Shown: in pieces, positions 1-6,790 of the stretch
Layout of the letters: each line of letters starts with the position of its first letter
Numbering within the stretch: the stretch's first letter is position 1
Assembly (NCBI GenBank): GCA_002367235.1
Contig: DFBC01000084.1
Location: 1 to 8,832, forward strand
From: Cellvibrionales bacterium UBA3090
GTDB lineage: Bacteria > Pseudomonadota > Gammaproteobacteria > Pseudomonadales > Porticoccaceae
Direction: 5' to 3'
DNA: 8,832 bases
Notes under the pieces: model-generated
Database searches by the model: none
The model's input: only the letters and a program-made list of their open reading frames with translations
Told to the model about the DNA's origin: nothing
Program-made: the position numbers and the translations under genes

Positions 1-1
1 A

Positions 2-2356
2 CAAGATTCACAACTTATCGGAGAATTTGGCGAAAAACGACGCACCCCAATAACCTTTGAAGACATGCCTCCCTTATACATCAGCGCCTTGCTCTCGGCA
101 GAGGACGACAGGTTTTATCGCCATGGCGGCGTCGATGTCTCCAGCCTGCTACGTGCAGCTTCTCAATTAATCACCTCTGGCGAAATAAAAACTGGCGGCA
201 GCACTATAACGATGCAGGTTGCCCGAAACTTTTTCCTGACTCGAAAACAAACCTTCAGCAGAAAATTTAATGAAATACTGCTAGCCCTTCGCATAGAGGA
301 AGAACTTAGCAAAGAAGAAATTCTCACCCTATACGCGAATAAGATATACCAAGGTAACCGAGCCTACGGCATAGAAGCCGCCGCTCTCGTTTATTATGGT
401 AAATCCATCAAAGAGCTAAGCCTTGCCCAGCTAGCAATGATCGCAGGACTGCCAAAAGCGCCTTCAGCCTACAACCCCATCGCCAATCCAGACCGCGCAC
501 TGATTCGTCGCAACTGGATTCTTAAACGGATGCTGGACTTACACCATATCGACCCAGAAACATATGCCACAGCCAAAGCAGAGCCCGTGACAGCCAACTA
601 CCACGGATATAAGGTTGAGCTGGACGCTCCCTATGTATCAGAAATTGCCCGCAAAGAAGTTTTGGACATGATTGGGCAAGACGCCTACATGGACGGCTAC
701 AGAGTCTATACGACGGTTAATAGCCAACTGCAACACGCCGCCCAAAAAGCCGTTCAGGATGGACTGATAGCATACGACAGCCGACACGGGTACCGCGGCC
801 CTGAAAATCAAATTTTAAACCGAGAAGAATGGATGTCCGCCCTCAAGGAAGCCCCCACCTATGGCAACCTTGCTCCAGCCATCATCACCAAAGTCGGTGC
901 GCAGTCCCTTATCGTACAACTGGCATCAGGCGATGCCGTTGAAATACCCTGGGAAAACGGGCTAAAAGGGCTTCGTCGATACAACAGCCCCAACAGCCGC
1001 TCAGCTCCTATTAAATCTGCCGAAGAATTATTTAGCATTGGAGACCTAATCCGCATCCAAAAAAAATCTGACACTTGGAAACTAAGCCAGCTACCCAAGG
1101 CTCAAGCAGCCATTGTCGCACTCAACCCTCAGAATGGCGGAATCCAAGCCCTGGTAGGCGGATTCGACTTTAACCAAAGCCACTTCAACCGAATCACTCA
1201 AGCAAAAAGACAACCAGGCTCCAATTTCAAACCCTTCATTTATACCACCGCGCTAGAAAACGGTTTTACCACCGCCAGCCTCATCAACGACGCCCCAGTA
1301 GTTTTTGAAGACAAACTACTGGAAAACACATGGCGCCCGGAAAATGACGGCGGAAAATTTTACGGGCCAACACGACTTAGAGAGGCGCTCTACAAATCCC
1401 GAAACCTAATATCAATCCGAATACTGCGTAGCCTGGGAATCAACAAAGCCATCGACGGCATAGAGCGCTTTGGGTTTAACGGGGCAGCGCTACCCAGAGA
1501 TTTATCATTAGCTCTAGGCAGTCACGCAGTCACGCCTATCGAGATTGCATCAGGCTACGCGATTCTAGCCAATGGCGGCTATTATGTTGAACCTTATCTG
1601 ATCGACAGAATTGAGGATGCCCAGGGCAATCTGATTTATCAGGCCGCGCCATTAACGGTTTGCCATACCTGCGAAAATACGCAGGACAACCCGCCCACCG
1701 ACGCCCATAATGAAATGGCTGCACCCAAACCAGACCCGACATCACCACTAGCAATGACGCCCCCAGAAACAGAACCACAAACAACCCTGAACCCAGACTC
1801 AGTGTCAAAAGATAATAAGAATATTCCCGAACAGCTGCCGGTTTCGCTGGAGCTTCCAGTAGCCCCCAGAGTCATCGAACCTAGGGTCGCCTACCTTATT
1901 GATTCCATTCTTAAGGATGTCATCAAGAAGGGAACCGGTAGGCGCGCCCGGGTACTAAAGAGATCTGATATAGGAGGGAAAACGGGGACTACAAATGGAC
2001 CAAGAGATGCCTGGTTCTCCGGCTACAGTCCGCATATGGTATCTACTGCTTGGCTCGGCTTTGATCAGAACCTACTACTTGGCCGCGGTGAATACGGCGG
2101 CTCAGCAGCACTGCCCATATGGATTGATTTCATGAAAGTAGCGTTGGCCGGAAAACAGGAAATTATCAATCCACAACCAGAAGGCATTGTCATGGTGAGA
2201 ATCGACCCAAAAACAGGTTTGAGGGTTGGCCCAGAATACACCGACGCTATGTTTGAGATTTTCCGCAAAGAATATGTACCGCCAATGGCAGAGACCAACC
2301 CACTGATAAACACCAACAATCCATCTGACTCAACACGCCCCGAAGACCTATTCTAG
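2..2356 (+). CDS. mrcA: Penicillin-binding protein 1A (bifunctional glycosyltransferase/transpeptidase), 5'-truncated
   Basis: Class A penicillin-binding protein that polymerises lipid II into glycan strands and cross-links the stem peptides on the periplasmic face of the inner membrane. The reading frame is open from base 2, so the start lies upstream. About 784 residues are visible, and the cytoplasmic tail and membrane anchor (roughly 50-60 residues by comparison with E. coli MrcA) are missing. Glycosyltransferase motifs are present: EDDRFYRHGGVD with catalytic Glu at 101-103, then GGSTITMQVARN, then RKFNE. An OB-like PBP1A domain follows. Transpeptidase motifs are SNFK (nucleophile Ser codon 1220-1222), SRN (1397-1405) and KTGTT (from 1979). 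A Cys-X2-Cys pair (1661-1672) opens a Pro/Thr-rich insert between SRN and KTG. E. coli MrcA has a similar cysteine pair there, as I recall it. The C-terminus ends DLF, like E. coli's ELF. The ATG at 65 is internal, not the start. Family assignment is secure; the symbol could equally be ponA. Confidence 0.96.
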   Translation, partial: QDSQLIGEFGEKRRTPITFEDMPPLYISALLSAEDDRFYRHGGVDVSSLLRAASQLITSGEIKTGGSTITMQVARNFFLTRKQTFSRKFNEILLALRIEEELSKEEILTLYANKIYQGNRAYGIEAAALVYYGKSIKELSLAQLAMIAGLPKAPSAYNPIANPDRALIRRNWILKRMLDLHHIDPETYATAKAEPVTANYHGYKVELDAPYVSEIARKEVLDMIGQDAYMDGYRVYTTVNSQLQHAAQKAVQDGLIAYDSRHGYRGPENQILNREEWMSALKEAPTYGNLAPAIITKVGAQSLIVQLASGDAVEIPWENGLKGLRRYNSPNSRSAPIKSAEELFSIGDLIRIQKKSDTWKLSQLPKAQAAIVALNPQNGGIQALVGGFDFNQSHFNRITQAKRQPGSNFKPFIYTTALENGFTTASLINDAPVVFEDKLLENTWRPENDGGKFYGPTRLREALYKSRNLISIRILRSLGINKAIDGIERFGFNGAALPRDLSLALGSHAVTPIEIASGYAILANGGYYVEPYLIDRIEDAQGNLIYQAAPLTVCHTCENTQDNPPTDAHNEMAAPKPDPTSPLAMTPPETEPQTTLNPDSVSKDNKNIPEQLPVSLELPVAPRVIEPRVAYLIDSILKDVIKKGTGRRARVLKRSDIGGKTGTTNGPRDAWFSGYSPHMVSTAWLGFDQNLLLGRGEYGGSAALPIWIDFMKVALAGKQEIINPQPEGIVMVRIDPKTGLRVGPEYTDAMFEIFRKEYVPPMAETNPLINTNNPSDSTRPEDLF

Positions 2357-2370
2357 CTATATGCGCTATC

Positions 2371-2425
2371 AATATTGGAAGGGGTATCAGCCACCGATGT
2401 CTGGCGATACCACCTTCTTCAATAT
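2371..2425. repeat. Long bulged inverted repeat (hairpin) between mrcA and yrfG
   Basis: Hand folding pairs 2372-2377 with 2420-2425, 2378-2382 with 2413-2417, 2383-2388 with 2406-2411, and 2390-2393 with 2402-2405. This gives 21 base pairs around an 8-nt loop, with small bulges at 2389, 2412 and 2418-2419. It begins 14 bases after the mrcA stop codon. No T-tract follows on the plus strand, so it is not a standard intrinsic terminator. It could protect the mrcA mRNA 3' end, act as a weak or factor-dependent terminator, or be one copy of a REP-like or MITE-like chromosomal repeat. The fold is seen directly; its role is inferred. Confidence 0.6.
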
Positions 2426-2446
2426 CGTCAACTATGCAGGCATACT
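2418..2446 (+). promoter_or_regulatory. Weak candidate sigma-70 promoter for yrfG-hslR-DUF4124
   Basis: TTCAAT at 2418-2423 and CATACT at 2441-2446 are separated by 17 bases and match the -35 and -10 consensus at 3/6 and 4/6 positions. The location, about 60 bases upstream of the yrfG start, suits a promoter. The -35 element would lie in the right arm of the hairpin. The match is poor enough to be chance, and yrfG could instead be read through from mrcA. Confidence 0.25.
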
Positions 2447-2505
2447 AAGAGCATCTAACGAACCAAAAGTAAAACCCTTCATTACATTACAGCGAAGTTG
2501 GGCCC

Positions 2506-3165
2506 GTGAAAATTGACTGGAATAACATAGATACAGTCCTGCTGGACATGGATGGCACCCTGCTAGACTTACACTTTGACAATTTCTTCTGGCTAACCCA
2601 CCTACCAAGACGTTACGCGGAACATCACGGCCTCTGCCCAGACAGCTCCACCAGAGAATTACATCGTCGTTTCAATGAGAAACGCGGCACGCTAGAGTGG
2701 TATTGCTTAGAATACTGGTCTAATGAGCTTTCCGTGAACATTCGCCAGCTGAAAGAGGAAATTCACCACCTGATACAAGAACGCCCATTCGTACAGGCAT
2801 TTCTTCAGCAACTCGGATCATCAGGCAAGCAACGAATACTCATCACTAACGCTCATCCACACAGCCTTGAACTGAAGCTCTCCGCAACCGGCATTGATAA
2901 ACTGCTGGACAAAATTTATTCATCGCATGAATTTGGCCACCCAAAAGAATCACAGCAATTCTGGCAGATGCTATCAAAGAGGGAATATTTCGATCCCACT
3001 CGAACCCTGTTCATTGACGACTCGATAGATGTTCTGCATTCAGCACAAAAATACGGCATAAATCATCTCCTTGGAATTAACCAACCTGATAGCAAGCTGA
3101 GCCCAAAGGTTGTAAAAGAATTTCAGACCATCACTCACTTTGACGAGATTCTACCCAATGGGTAA
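2506..3165 (+). CDS. yrfG: GMP/IMP nucleotidase, HAD-superfamily hydrolase (YrfG family)
   Basis: Cytoplasmic HAD phosphatase. The E. coli homologue YrfG dephosphorylates purine mononucleotides, mainly GMP and IMP. All four HAD motifs are visible in the 219 residues: DMDGT (nucleophile Asp14, acid/base Asp16), Thr114 in LITNAH, Lys147 in GHPKES, and the acidic pair Asp171-Asp172 in LFIDDS. Between motifs I and II is a helical cap containing WYCLEYW. The segments DTVLLDMDGTLLDL, GKQRIL.TNAHPH and RTLFIDDS closely match E. coli YrfG as I remember it. The start is GTG at 2506: no ATG, GTG or TTG lies in frame between it and the upstream in-frame stop at 2470, and the ribosome-binding site is weak. 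The end meets hslR, suggesting one transcript. Its position next to hslR is the same as in E. coli, which supports the subfamily call. Confidence 0.93.
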   Translation: MKIDWNNIDTVLLDMDGTLLDLHFDNFFWLTHLPRRYAEHHGLCPDSSTRELHRRFNEKRGTLEWYCLEYWSNELSVNIRQLKEEIHHLIQERPFVQAFLQQLGSSGKQRILITNAHPHSLELKLSATGIDKLLDKIYSSHEFGHPKESQQFWQMLSKREYFDPTRTLFIDDSIDVLHSAQKYGINHLLGINQPDSKLSPKVVKEFQTITHFDEILPNG

Positions 3166-3565
3166 AGACAAGATGAGCGACCAAAAGGTACGACTGGACA
3201 AGTGGTTATGGGCAGCCCGTTTTTTTAAAACACGGGCCCTGGCAAAAGCTGCTATTGAGGGAGGAAAAATACATATTGATGGCCAGCGTGCAAAGCCCAG
3301 CAAAGAAATAACCGTAGGAATGGCCATCAAAGTCCGGCGTGGCTGGGATGAACAAACCATTATTGTCGACAATTTATCTGATCAACGCCGTGGCGCCAGC
3401 GACGCAGAGAAACTGTATCGAGAAACAGCCGAGAGTATCACCTTGAGAGAACAGCGCACGGCTGAACGAAAGGCATCGAACCAATCTTCGTTATTTCAAG
3501 ATCAACGCCCTAACAAAAAACAACGACGGCAAATACACCGATTCAAGGAAGAAAATCAATCATGA
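3158..3565 (+). CDS. hslR: Heat shock protein 15 (Hsp15), S4-domain ribosome-associated RNA-binding protein
   Basis: Hsp15 binds free 50S subunits that still carry peptidyl-tRNA after premature dissociation and helps recycle them; in E. coli it is heat-induced. The S4 RNA-binding fold is evident near the N-terminus: VRLDKWLWAARFFKTR, then AIEGGKIHIDGQRAKPSK. A basic C-terminal tail rich in Arg, Lys and Gln follows (RPNKKQRRQIHRFK), matching the E. coli tail pattern RRPDKKERR. Start choice is uncertain. ATG 3158 gives 135 residues, has a weak GAG 10 bases upstream and overlaps the yrfG end by 8 bases. ATG 3173 (MSDQKVRLDKW) gives 130 residues and would also be typical. A TTG at 3140 is unlikely. 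The stop overlaps the start of the next gene as ATGA, so the pair is probably translationally coupled. Confidence 0.93.
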   Translation: MGKDKMSDQKVRLDKWLWAARFFKTRALAKAAIEGGKIHIDGQRAKPSKEITVGMAIKVRRGWDEQTIIVDNLSDQRRGASDAEKLYRETAESITLREQRTAERKASNQSSLFQDQRPNKKQRRQIHRFKEENQS

Positions 3566-3999
3566 GAGCCTTCATTGCTATTAGCCTATTAATTTTCATA
3601 CCAACAGTCCAATCAGAGATATATCGCTGGACCGATACTGATGGAAAAATACACTTTTCTGATCAACCACCAGAAGACAGCACCTTATCGGAAGAGGTAT
3701 CCCAGACTATGCCTCCAATCAATCGTGATGCAAGCAGCGAAGAAACTAAAAAGTTACAGCTGATATTTCAAGGTGAAACACCGGAAGAACAAAACTATCA
3801 CCGTCAACAAAAAGTACAACAACGTCGTCAAGATCAAATTACAAAAAGAGCGTGCGATCAAGCCAAGTACAATCTGAAGGTACTAAAAGGCCGGGTATAT
3901 TTTGAAGACGCCCAGGGCAATGAAATCATAGTCACTGAAGAACAGCGCGAACAACGCGCCCAACAGCTAGAAGGCGAAATCACTAAACACTGCACATAA
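3562..3999 (+). CDS. DUF4124 domain-containing exported protein, function unknown
   Basis: A 145-residue protein with a short Sec signal peptide: MRAFIAISLLIFIPTVQS, with likely cleavage after Ser18 (VQS|E). The mature N-terminus is a DUF4124 domain, recognised from EIYRWTDTDGKIHFSDQPP. These small domains are common in gammaproteobacterial envelope proteins and have no established activity. The rest is charged and Gln/Arg-rich, probably helical. Two cysteines (in KRACDQAK and at the penultimate residue) could form a disulfide after export; this is inferred. The start ATG overlaps the hslR stop (ATGA), with AAGGAAG at 3545-3551 as a good ribosome-binding site. It sits between hslR and hslO, two genes for cytoplasmic stress proteins, yet is itself predicted to be periplasmic. 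I do not know its function. Confidence 0.88.
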   Translation: MRAFIAISLLIFIPTVQSEIYRWTDTDGKIHFSDQPPEDSTLSEEVSQTMPPINRDASSEETKKLQLIFQGETPEEQNYHRQQKVQQRRQDQITKRACDQAKYNLKVLKGRVYFEDAQGNEIIVTEEQREQRAQQLEGEITKHCT

Positions 4000-4024
4000 C
4001 GCTAAAATGCTTATCTAGGCACGG

Positions 4025-4048
4025 TATAATTCAGGTATGTAAAACCTG
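4025..4048 (+). promoter_or_regulatory. Candidate hslO promoter: perfect -10 box plus small downstream dyad
   Basis: TATAAT at 4025-4030 is a perfect sigma-70 -10 hexamer about 100 bases upstream of hslO. No convincing -35 element lies 16-18 bases upstream, and there is no extended TGn. Just downstream, CAGGT (4032-4036) and ACCTG (4044-4048) form a 5-bp inverted repeat around a 7-base spacer, covering the likely transcription start. It could be an operator or a chance dyad. I looked for a heat-shock sigma-32 type promoter, as known for E. coli hslO, and did not find a good match. Confidence 0.45.
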
Positions 4049-4131
4049 TATCTATTCACAAGCCCCCAACACTCTCTCGATAAGTAGATTAAAGTTCACA
4101 CACCGTTTTTACAGCACCAGGAACATGCACC

Positions 4132-5022
4132 ATGTCGCACACAGACCATCTCCAGCGCTTTATCTTCGAACACTCAGATATACGCGGTGAAATACTGACG
4201 CTGGAGAAAAGCTACCGGGATGTTCTTGCTAATGGCGACTACCCCGAGGCTATCCAACACTTACTGGGACAGTTTCTCGCTGCCGCAGGGCTACTTAGTG
4301 CGACCTTAAAGTTTGATGGTGTAATCACCCTTCAAGCCCAAGGTTCTGGGCCATTATCTTTAATCATGGCTGACTGCACACGCCACCACAACCTGCGAGC
4401 CATTGCACAATTTGACCCCAACCAGTCCTACGAAATCAACGCTTCCCTGACGTCTCTTATCGGCAAGGGCACCCTGACGCTAACCATTGACCCCAACAAA
4501 GGTGAGCGCTACCAAGGTATCGTTACCCTCGAGTCAGGTTCGCTGGCCAAATGTCTGGAAGACTACTTCACACGATCAGAGCAGCTGGCCACACGCATCT
4601 GGTTAAGTGCTGACATTCAAACCATCCCACCCAGAGCAGCCGGGTTATTGCTCCAAGCTCTCCCCACCCAGCTTGAACTCAACAAGGAAGAGAACCAAGC
4701 GCTTTGGGAGCACACCACAAACCTAGCTGACACCATCACGGCTGAAGAACAATTAACACTCAGCCACGAAGATCAGCTCTATCGTTTATTTCATCAGGAC
4801 AAATTGCGTTTATTTAGCCCCAGCCCAATACAGTTCTTCTGCAGTTGTTCAGAGGGGCGTTTTGGCGAGGTACTTCTCTCACTAGGTCACGAAGAGCTAG
4901 ACAGCATCATCGAAGAACAGGGTTTCATTTCCATAAATTGTCAATTTTGCCACCAACAATATCGCTTCAGTCGGGAAGATATTGAAAAACTCTTTGGAGA
5001 AAACCCTCCAATGCTCCACTAG
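4132..5022 (+). CDS. hslO: Hsp33, redox-regulated molecular chaperone
   Basis: Cytoplasmic holdase kept inactive by zinc bound to four reduced cysteines. Oxidative stress combined with heat or unfolding forms disulfides, releases zinc and activates it. The protein has 296 residues, close to E. coli Hsp33. The N-terminal domain shows FIFEHSDIRGEI and the Gly-rich segment QAQGSGPLSLIMADC. The C-terminal zinc centre is intact: C237-S-C239 (FFCSCS) and C270-Q-F-C273 (NCQFC), with the same 31-residue spacing between pairs as E. coli Cys234 and Cys265. The linker between the domains is charged and helical, as expected for the redox sensor. ATG at 4132 has AGGA at 4119-4122 upstream. No terminator separates it from pckA, so some read-through is possible. 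Confidence 0.97.
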   Translation: MSHTDHLQRFIFEHSDIRGEILTLEKSYRDVLANGDYPEAIQHLLGQFLAAAGLLSATLKFDGVITLQAQGSGPLSLIMADCTRHHNLRAIAQFDPNQSYEINASLTSLIGKGTLTLTIDPNKGERYQGIVTLESGSLAKCLEDYFTRSEQLATRIWLSADIQTIPPRAAGLLLQALPTQLELNKEENQALWEHTTNLADTITAEEQLTLSHEDQLYRLFHQDKLRLFSPSPIQFFCSCSEGRFGEVLLSLGHEELDSIIEEQGFISINCQFCHQQYRFSREDIEKLFGENPPMLH

Positions 5023-5043
5023 TGGATATTTTTCTGGCATAAT
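5015..5043 (+). promoter_or_regulatory. Candidate extended -10 promoter of pckA with overlapping 12-bp palindrome
   Basis: TGGCATAAT at 5035-5043 is an extended -10 (TGn plus CATAAT, 5/6). With a 17-base spacer the -35 hexamer would be TCCACT at 5015-5020 (3/6), acceptable for an extended -10 promoter. The perfect palindrome TCCACTAGTGGA (5015-5026) spans that -35 and the hslO stop codon. It could be an operator, or chance. The predicted transcript would carry about 80 bases of leader before pckA. Confidence 0.45.
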
Positions 5044-5116
5044 TGCCACCCTTTTGCCCAGCAGGGCGTAGAAACCCAACAGAACCAACACACAAAACGA
5101 ACAGAACCATCCTGAC

Positions 5117-5120
5117 AGGA
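5117..5120 (+). promoter_or_regulatory. Ribosome-binding site that fixes the pckA start
   Basis: AGGA lies 9 bases before ATG 5130. The longer open frame reaching back to a TTG at 5043 has no such site, and its extra N-terminal residues do not resemble PEP carboxykinases. Those residues would also begin inside the predicted -10 box. Confidence 0.7.
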
Positions 5121-5129
5121 CCAAAACTG

Positions 5130-6689
5130 ATGACGCAAATCGAAGACTCTGCTGTGAATGTATACACTGACCTGTGCCCTGCTGATCTTATAGAGCTGGC
5201 ACTAAAAAATGGTGAAGGGCACCTCACTGATACTGGGGCCCTCCTAACTGTCACTGGCAACCGCACTGGTCGTTCACCTGCCGACCGATTTATTGTAGAA
5301 GAGCCAAGCAGCCAAGATGAAATTAACTGGGGCTCAGTAAACCGCCCCTTCCCTCAAGACAAATTTAATGCTTTGTGGGACCGCGTTGAAACGCATCTGG
5401 CTGAGCAAGACCGCTATATTTCCCACCTTCATGTTGGGCAAGACCCTGAACACTATCTGCCGGTCAAAGTCACCACTGAGACTGCCTGGCATAATTTGTT
5501 TGGTCGCAACATGTTTATCCGTCCGGAAAAATATAACCCCTCGAACAAAGAGCCATGGAAAATTATTCATGCAGCCAACTTTGTTTGCGACCCAGAGAGA
5601 GACGGCACCAACAGCGACGCTGTGGGCATCATCAACTTTGGTCAACGTAAAGTTCTAATCGCCGGACTGAAATATGCCGGGGAAATGAAGAAAGCCATGT
5701 TCTCTGTACAGAACTTTCTGCTCCCAGAAAAAGACGTTATGCCAATGCACTGTGCCGCCAACGTAGGCAAAGCTGGCGATGTTTGCTTATTCTTTGGCTT
5801 ATCAGGTACGGGAAAAACTACGCTATCTGCCGACCCTGAGCGCTACCTGATTGGAGATGATGAACACGGCTGGGCTAAAGGCGCTGTGTTCAATATGGAA
5901 GGTGGCTGCTACGCAAAAACCATCAATCTGAGCCAGAAAAATGAACCCGTTATCTGGGATGCTATTCGTTTTGGTGCCATTGTCGAGAATGTGGTTATCG
6001 ATGAAAATCGTACCGCAGACTACGACGACACCAGCCTGACCGAAAACGGTCGCTGCAGCTACCCACTGGAACATGTGGAGATGCGAAGTGAACAAAACCG
6101 TGCCGGAGAACCCAAGAACGTTATCTTCCTAACCTGTGATGTTTCAGGTGTATTGCCTCCTGTCTCAATCCTATCCAAGGAAGCTGCCGCCTACCACTTC
6201 CTCAGTGGCTACACAGCCCGTGTTGGCTCCACTGAAATGGGTGGCGCTGCAGGAATAAACCTGGCCTTCTCTACTTGTTTTGGTGCACCCTTCATGCCTC
6301 GCCCTGCAAACGTTTATGCCGAGCTGCTAATGAAGCACATCGAAGACTTCAGTAGCCGAGTCTACTTGGTTAATACTGGCTGGACTGGTGGCTCAGGCGC
6401 ACCAGGCGGCGCCGGATCACGCTTCCCTATCCCCGTCACCCGAGGAATTATTGCAGCGATTCAATCCGGTGATCTGGAAAATGTAGAAACAGTCAAATTA
6501 CCCGGTATCAATCTTGATATACCAAAAAGTGTTCCCGGTGTTGACAGTAGCTACTTGAACCCGCGCAACACATGGGAAGACAAGGCAGCTTATGATGAGC
6601 AGGCCGCCAAGTTGACCAAGCTGTTCGTTGAAAACATCCAGAAATTTGATGTTTCTGAAAGTGTTCTCAGTGCGGGCCCACAGCTCTAA
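5130..6689 (+). CDS. pckA: Phosphoenolpyruvate carboxykinase (ATP)
   Basis: Converts oxaloacetate and ATP to PEP, CO2 and ADP, the committed step of gluconeogenesis from TCA intermediates, in the cytoplasm. From ATG 5130 it has 519 residues, within the family's usual 510-540. Substrate-binding Arg48 lies in TGRSP (equivalent to E. coli Arg65). The metal and oxaloacetate region shows LKYAGEMKKAMFS and MHCAANVGKAGDV. The kinase P-loop is GLSGTGKTTLS (residues 223-233, Lys229 and Thr230). The kinase-2 metal site is LIGDDEHGW (Asp243, Asp244). Further conserved segments are EMRSEQN, GYTARVGSTEMG and NTGWTGGSG. P-loop and sequence type place it in the ATP-dependent class, not the GTP class. It follows hslO as in the ancestral gammaproteobacterial order, but probably has its own promoter. 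A strong terminator lies 15 bases after the stop. Confidence 0.98.
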   Translation: MTQIEDSAVNVYTDLCPADLIELALKNGEGHLTDTGALLTVTGNRTGRSPADRFIVEEPSSQDEINWGSVNRPFPQDKFNALWDRVETHLAEQDRYISHLHVGQDPEHYLPVKVTTETAWHNLFGRNMFIRPEKYNPSNKEPWKIIHAANFVCDPERDGTNSDAVGIINFGQRKVLIAGLKYAGEMKKAMFSVQNFLLPEKDVMPMHCAANVGKAGDVCLFFGLSGTGKTTLSADPERYLIGDDEHGWAKGAVFNMEGGCYAKTINLSQKNEPVIWDAIRFGAIVENVVIDENRTADYDDTSLTENGRCSYPLEHVEMRSEQNRAGEPKNVIFLTCDVSGVLPPVSILSKEAAAYHFLSGYTARVGSTEMGGAAGINLAFSTCFGAPFMPRPANVYAELLMKHIEDFSSRVYLVNTGWTGGSGAPGGAGSRFPIPVTRGIIAAIQSGDLENVETVKLPGINLDIPKSVPGVDSSYLNPRNTWEDKAAYDEQAAKLTKLFVENIQKFDVSESVLSAGPQL

Positions 6690-6704
6690 TTATTAACGAC
6701 ATTG

Positions 6705-6732
6705 AAAAAGGCGCCTTTTAGGCGCCTTTTTT
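6705..6732. terminator. Bidirectional intrinsic terminator between pckA and hemY
   Basis: AAAAAGGCGCC (6705-6715), loop TTTTA, and GGCGCCTTTTT (6721-6731) plus one more T form a perfect 11-bp stem with a GC core and flanking A and T tracts. On the plus strand it ends pckA with six Ts. Read on the minus strand, the same stem is followed by five Ts, about 60 bases after the hemY stop, so it should end both converging transcripts. Confidence 0.93.
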
Positions 6733-6790
6733 ATGCAATATCATTTCTCCACCAAGCCTAGCCACATAGCGACTTGCTCCTTAATAAAGG

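Noticed and set aside
859..1098. Minus-strand open frame inside mrcA
   Set aside because: It is a shadow of the real gene with no homology or ribosome-binding site. The same holds for minus-strand frames at 1536-1808, 1639-1875, 2065-2319, 3151-3372, 4897-5266, 5334-5645 and 5823-6095.
2371..2425. Integron attC site, suggested by the bulged hairpin
   Set aside because: The terminal RYYYAAC and GTTRRRY boxes are missing, and there is no integrase or cassette array; the flanks are core genes.
3140..3157. TTG start for hslR deep inside yrfG
   Set aside because: The extra residues are not typical of Hsp15, and two ATG codons nearby give normal lengths.
5043..5129. N-terminal extension of pckA from a TTG codon
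   Set aside because: There is no ribosome-binding site, the residues are unlike PEP carboxykinases, and the codon lies in the predicted -10 box. ATG 5130 with AGGA fits the family.
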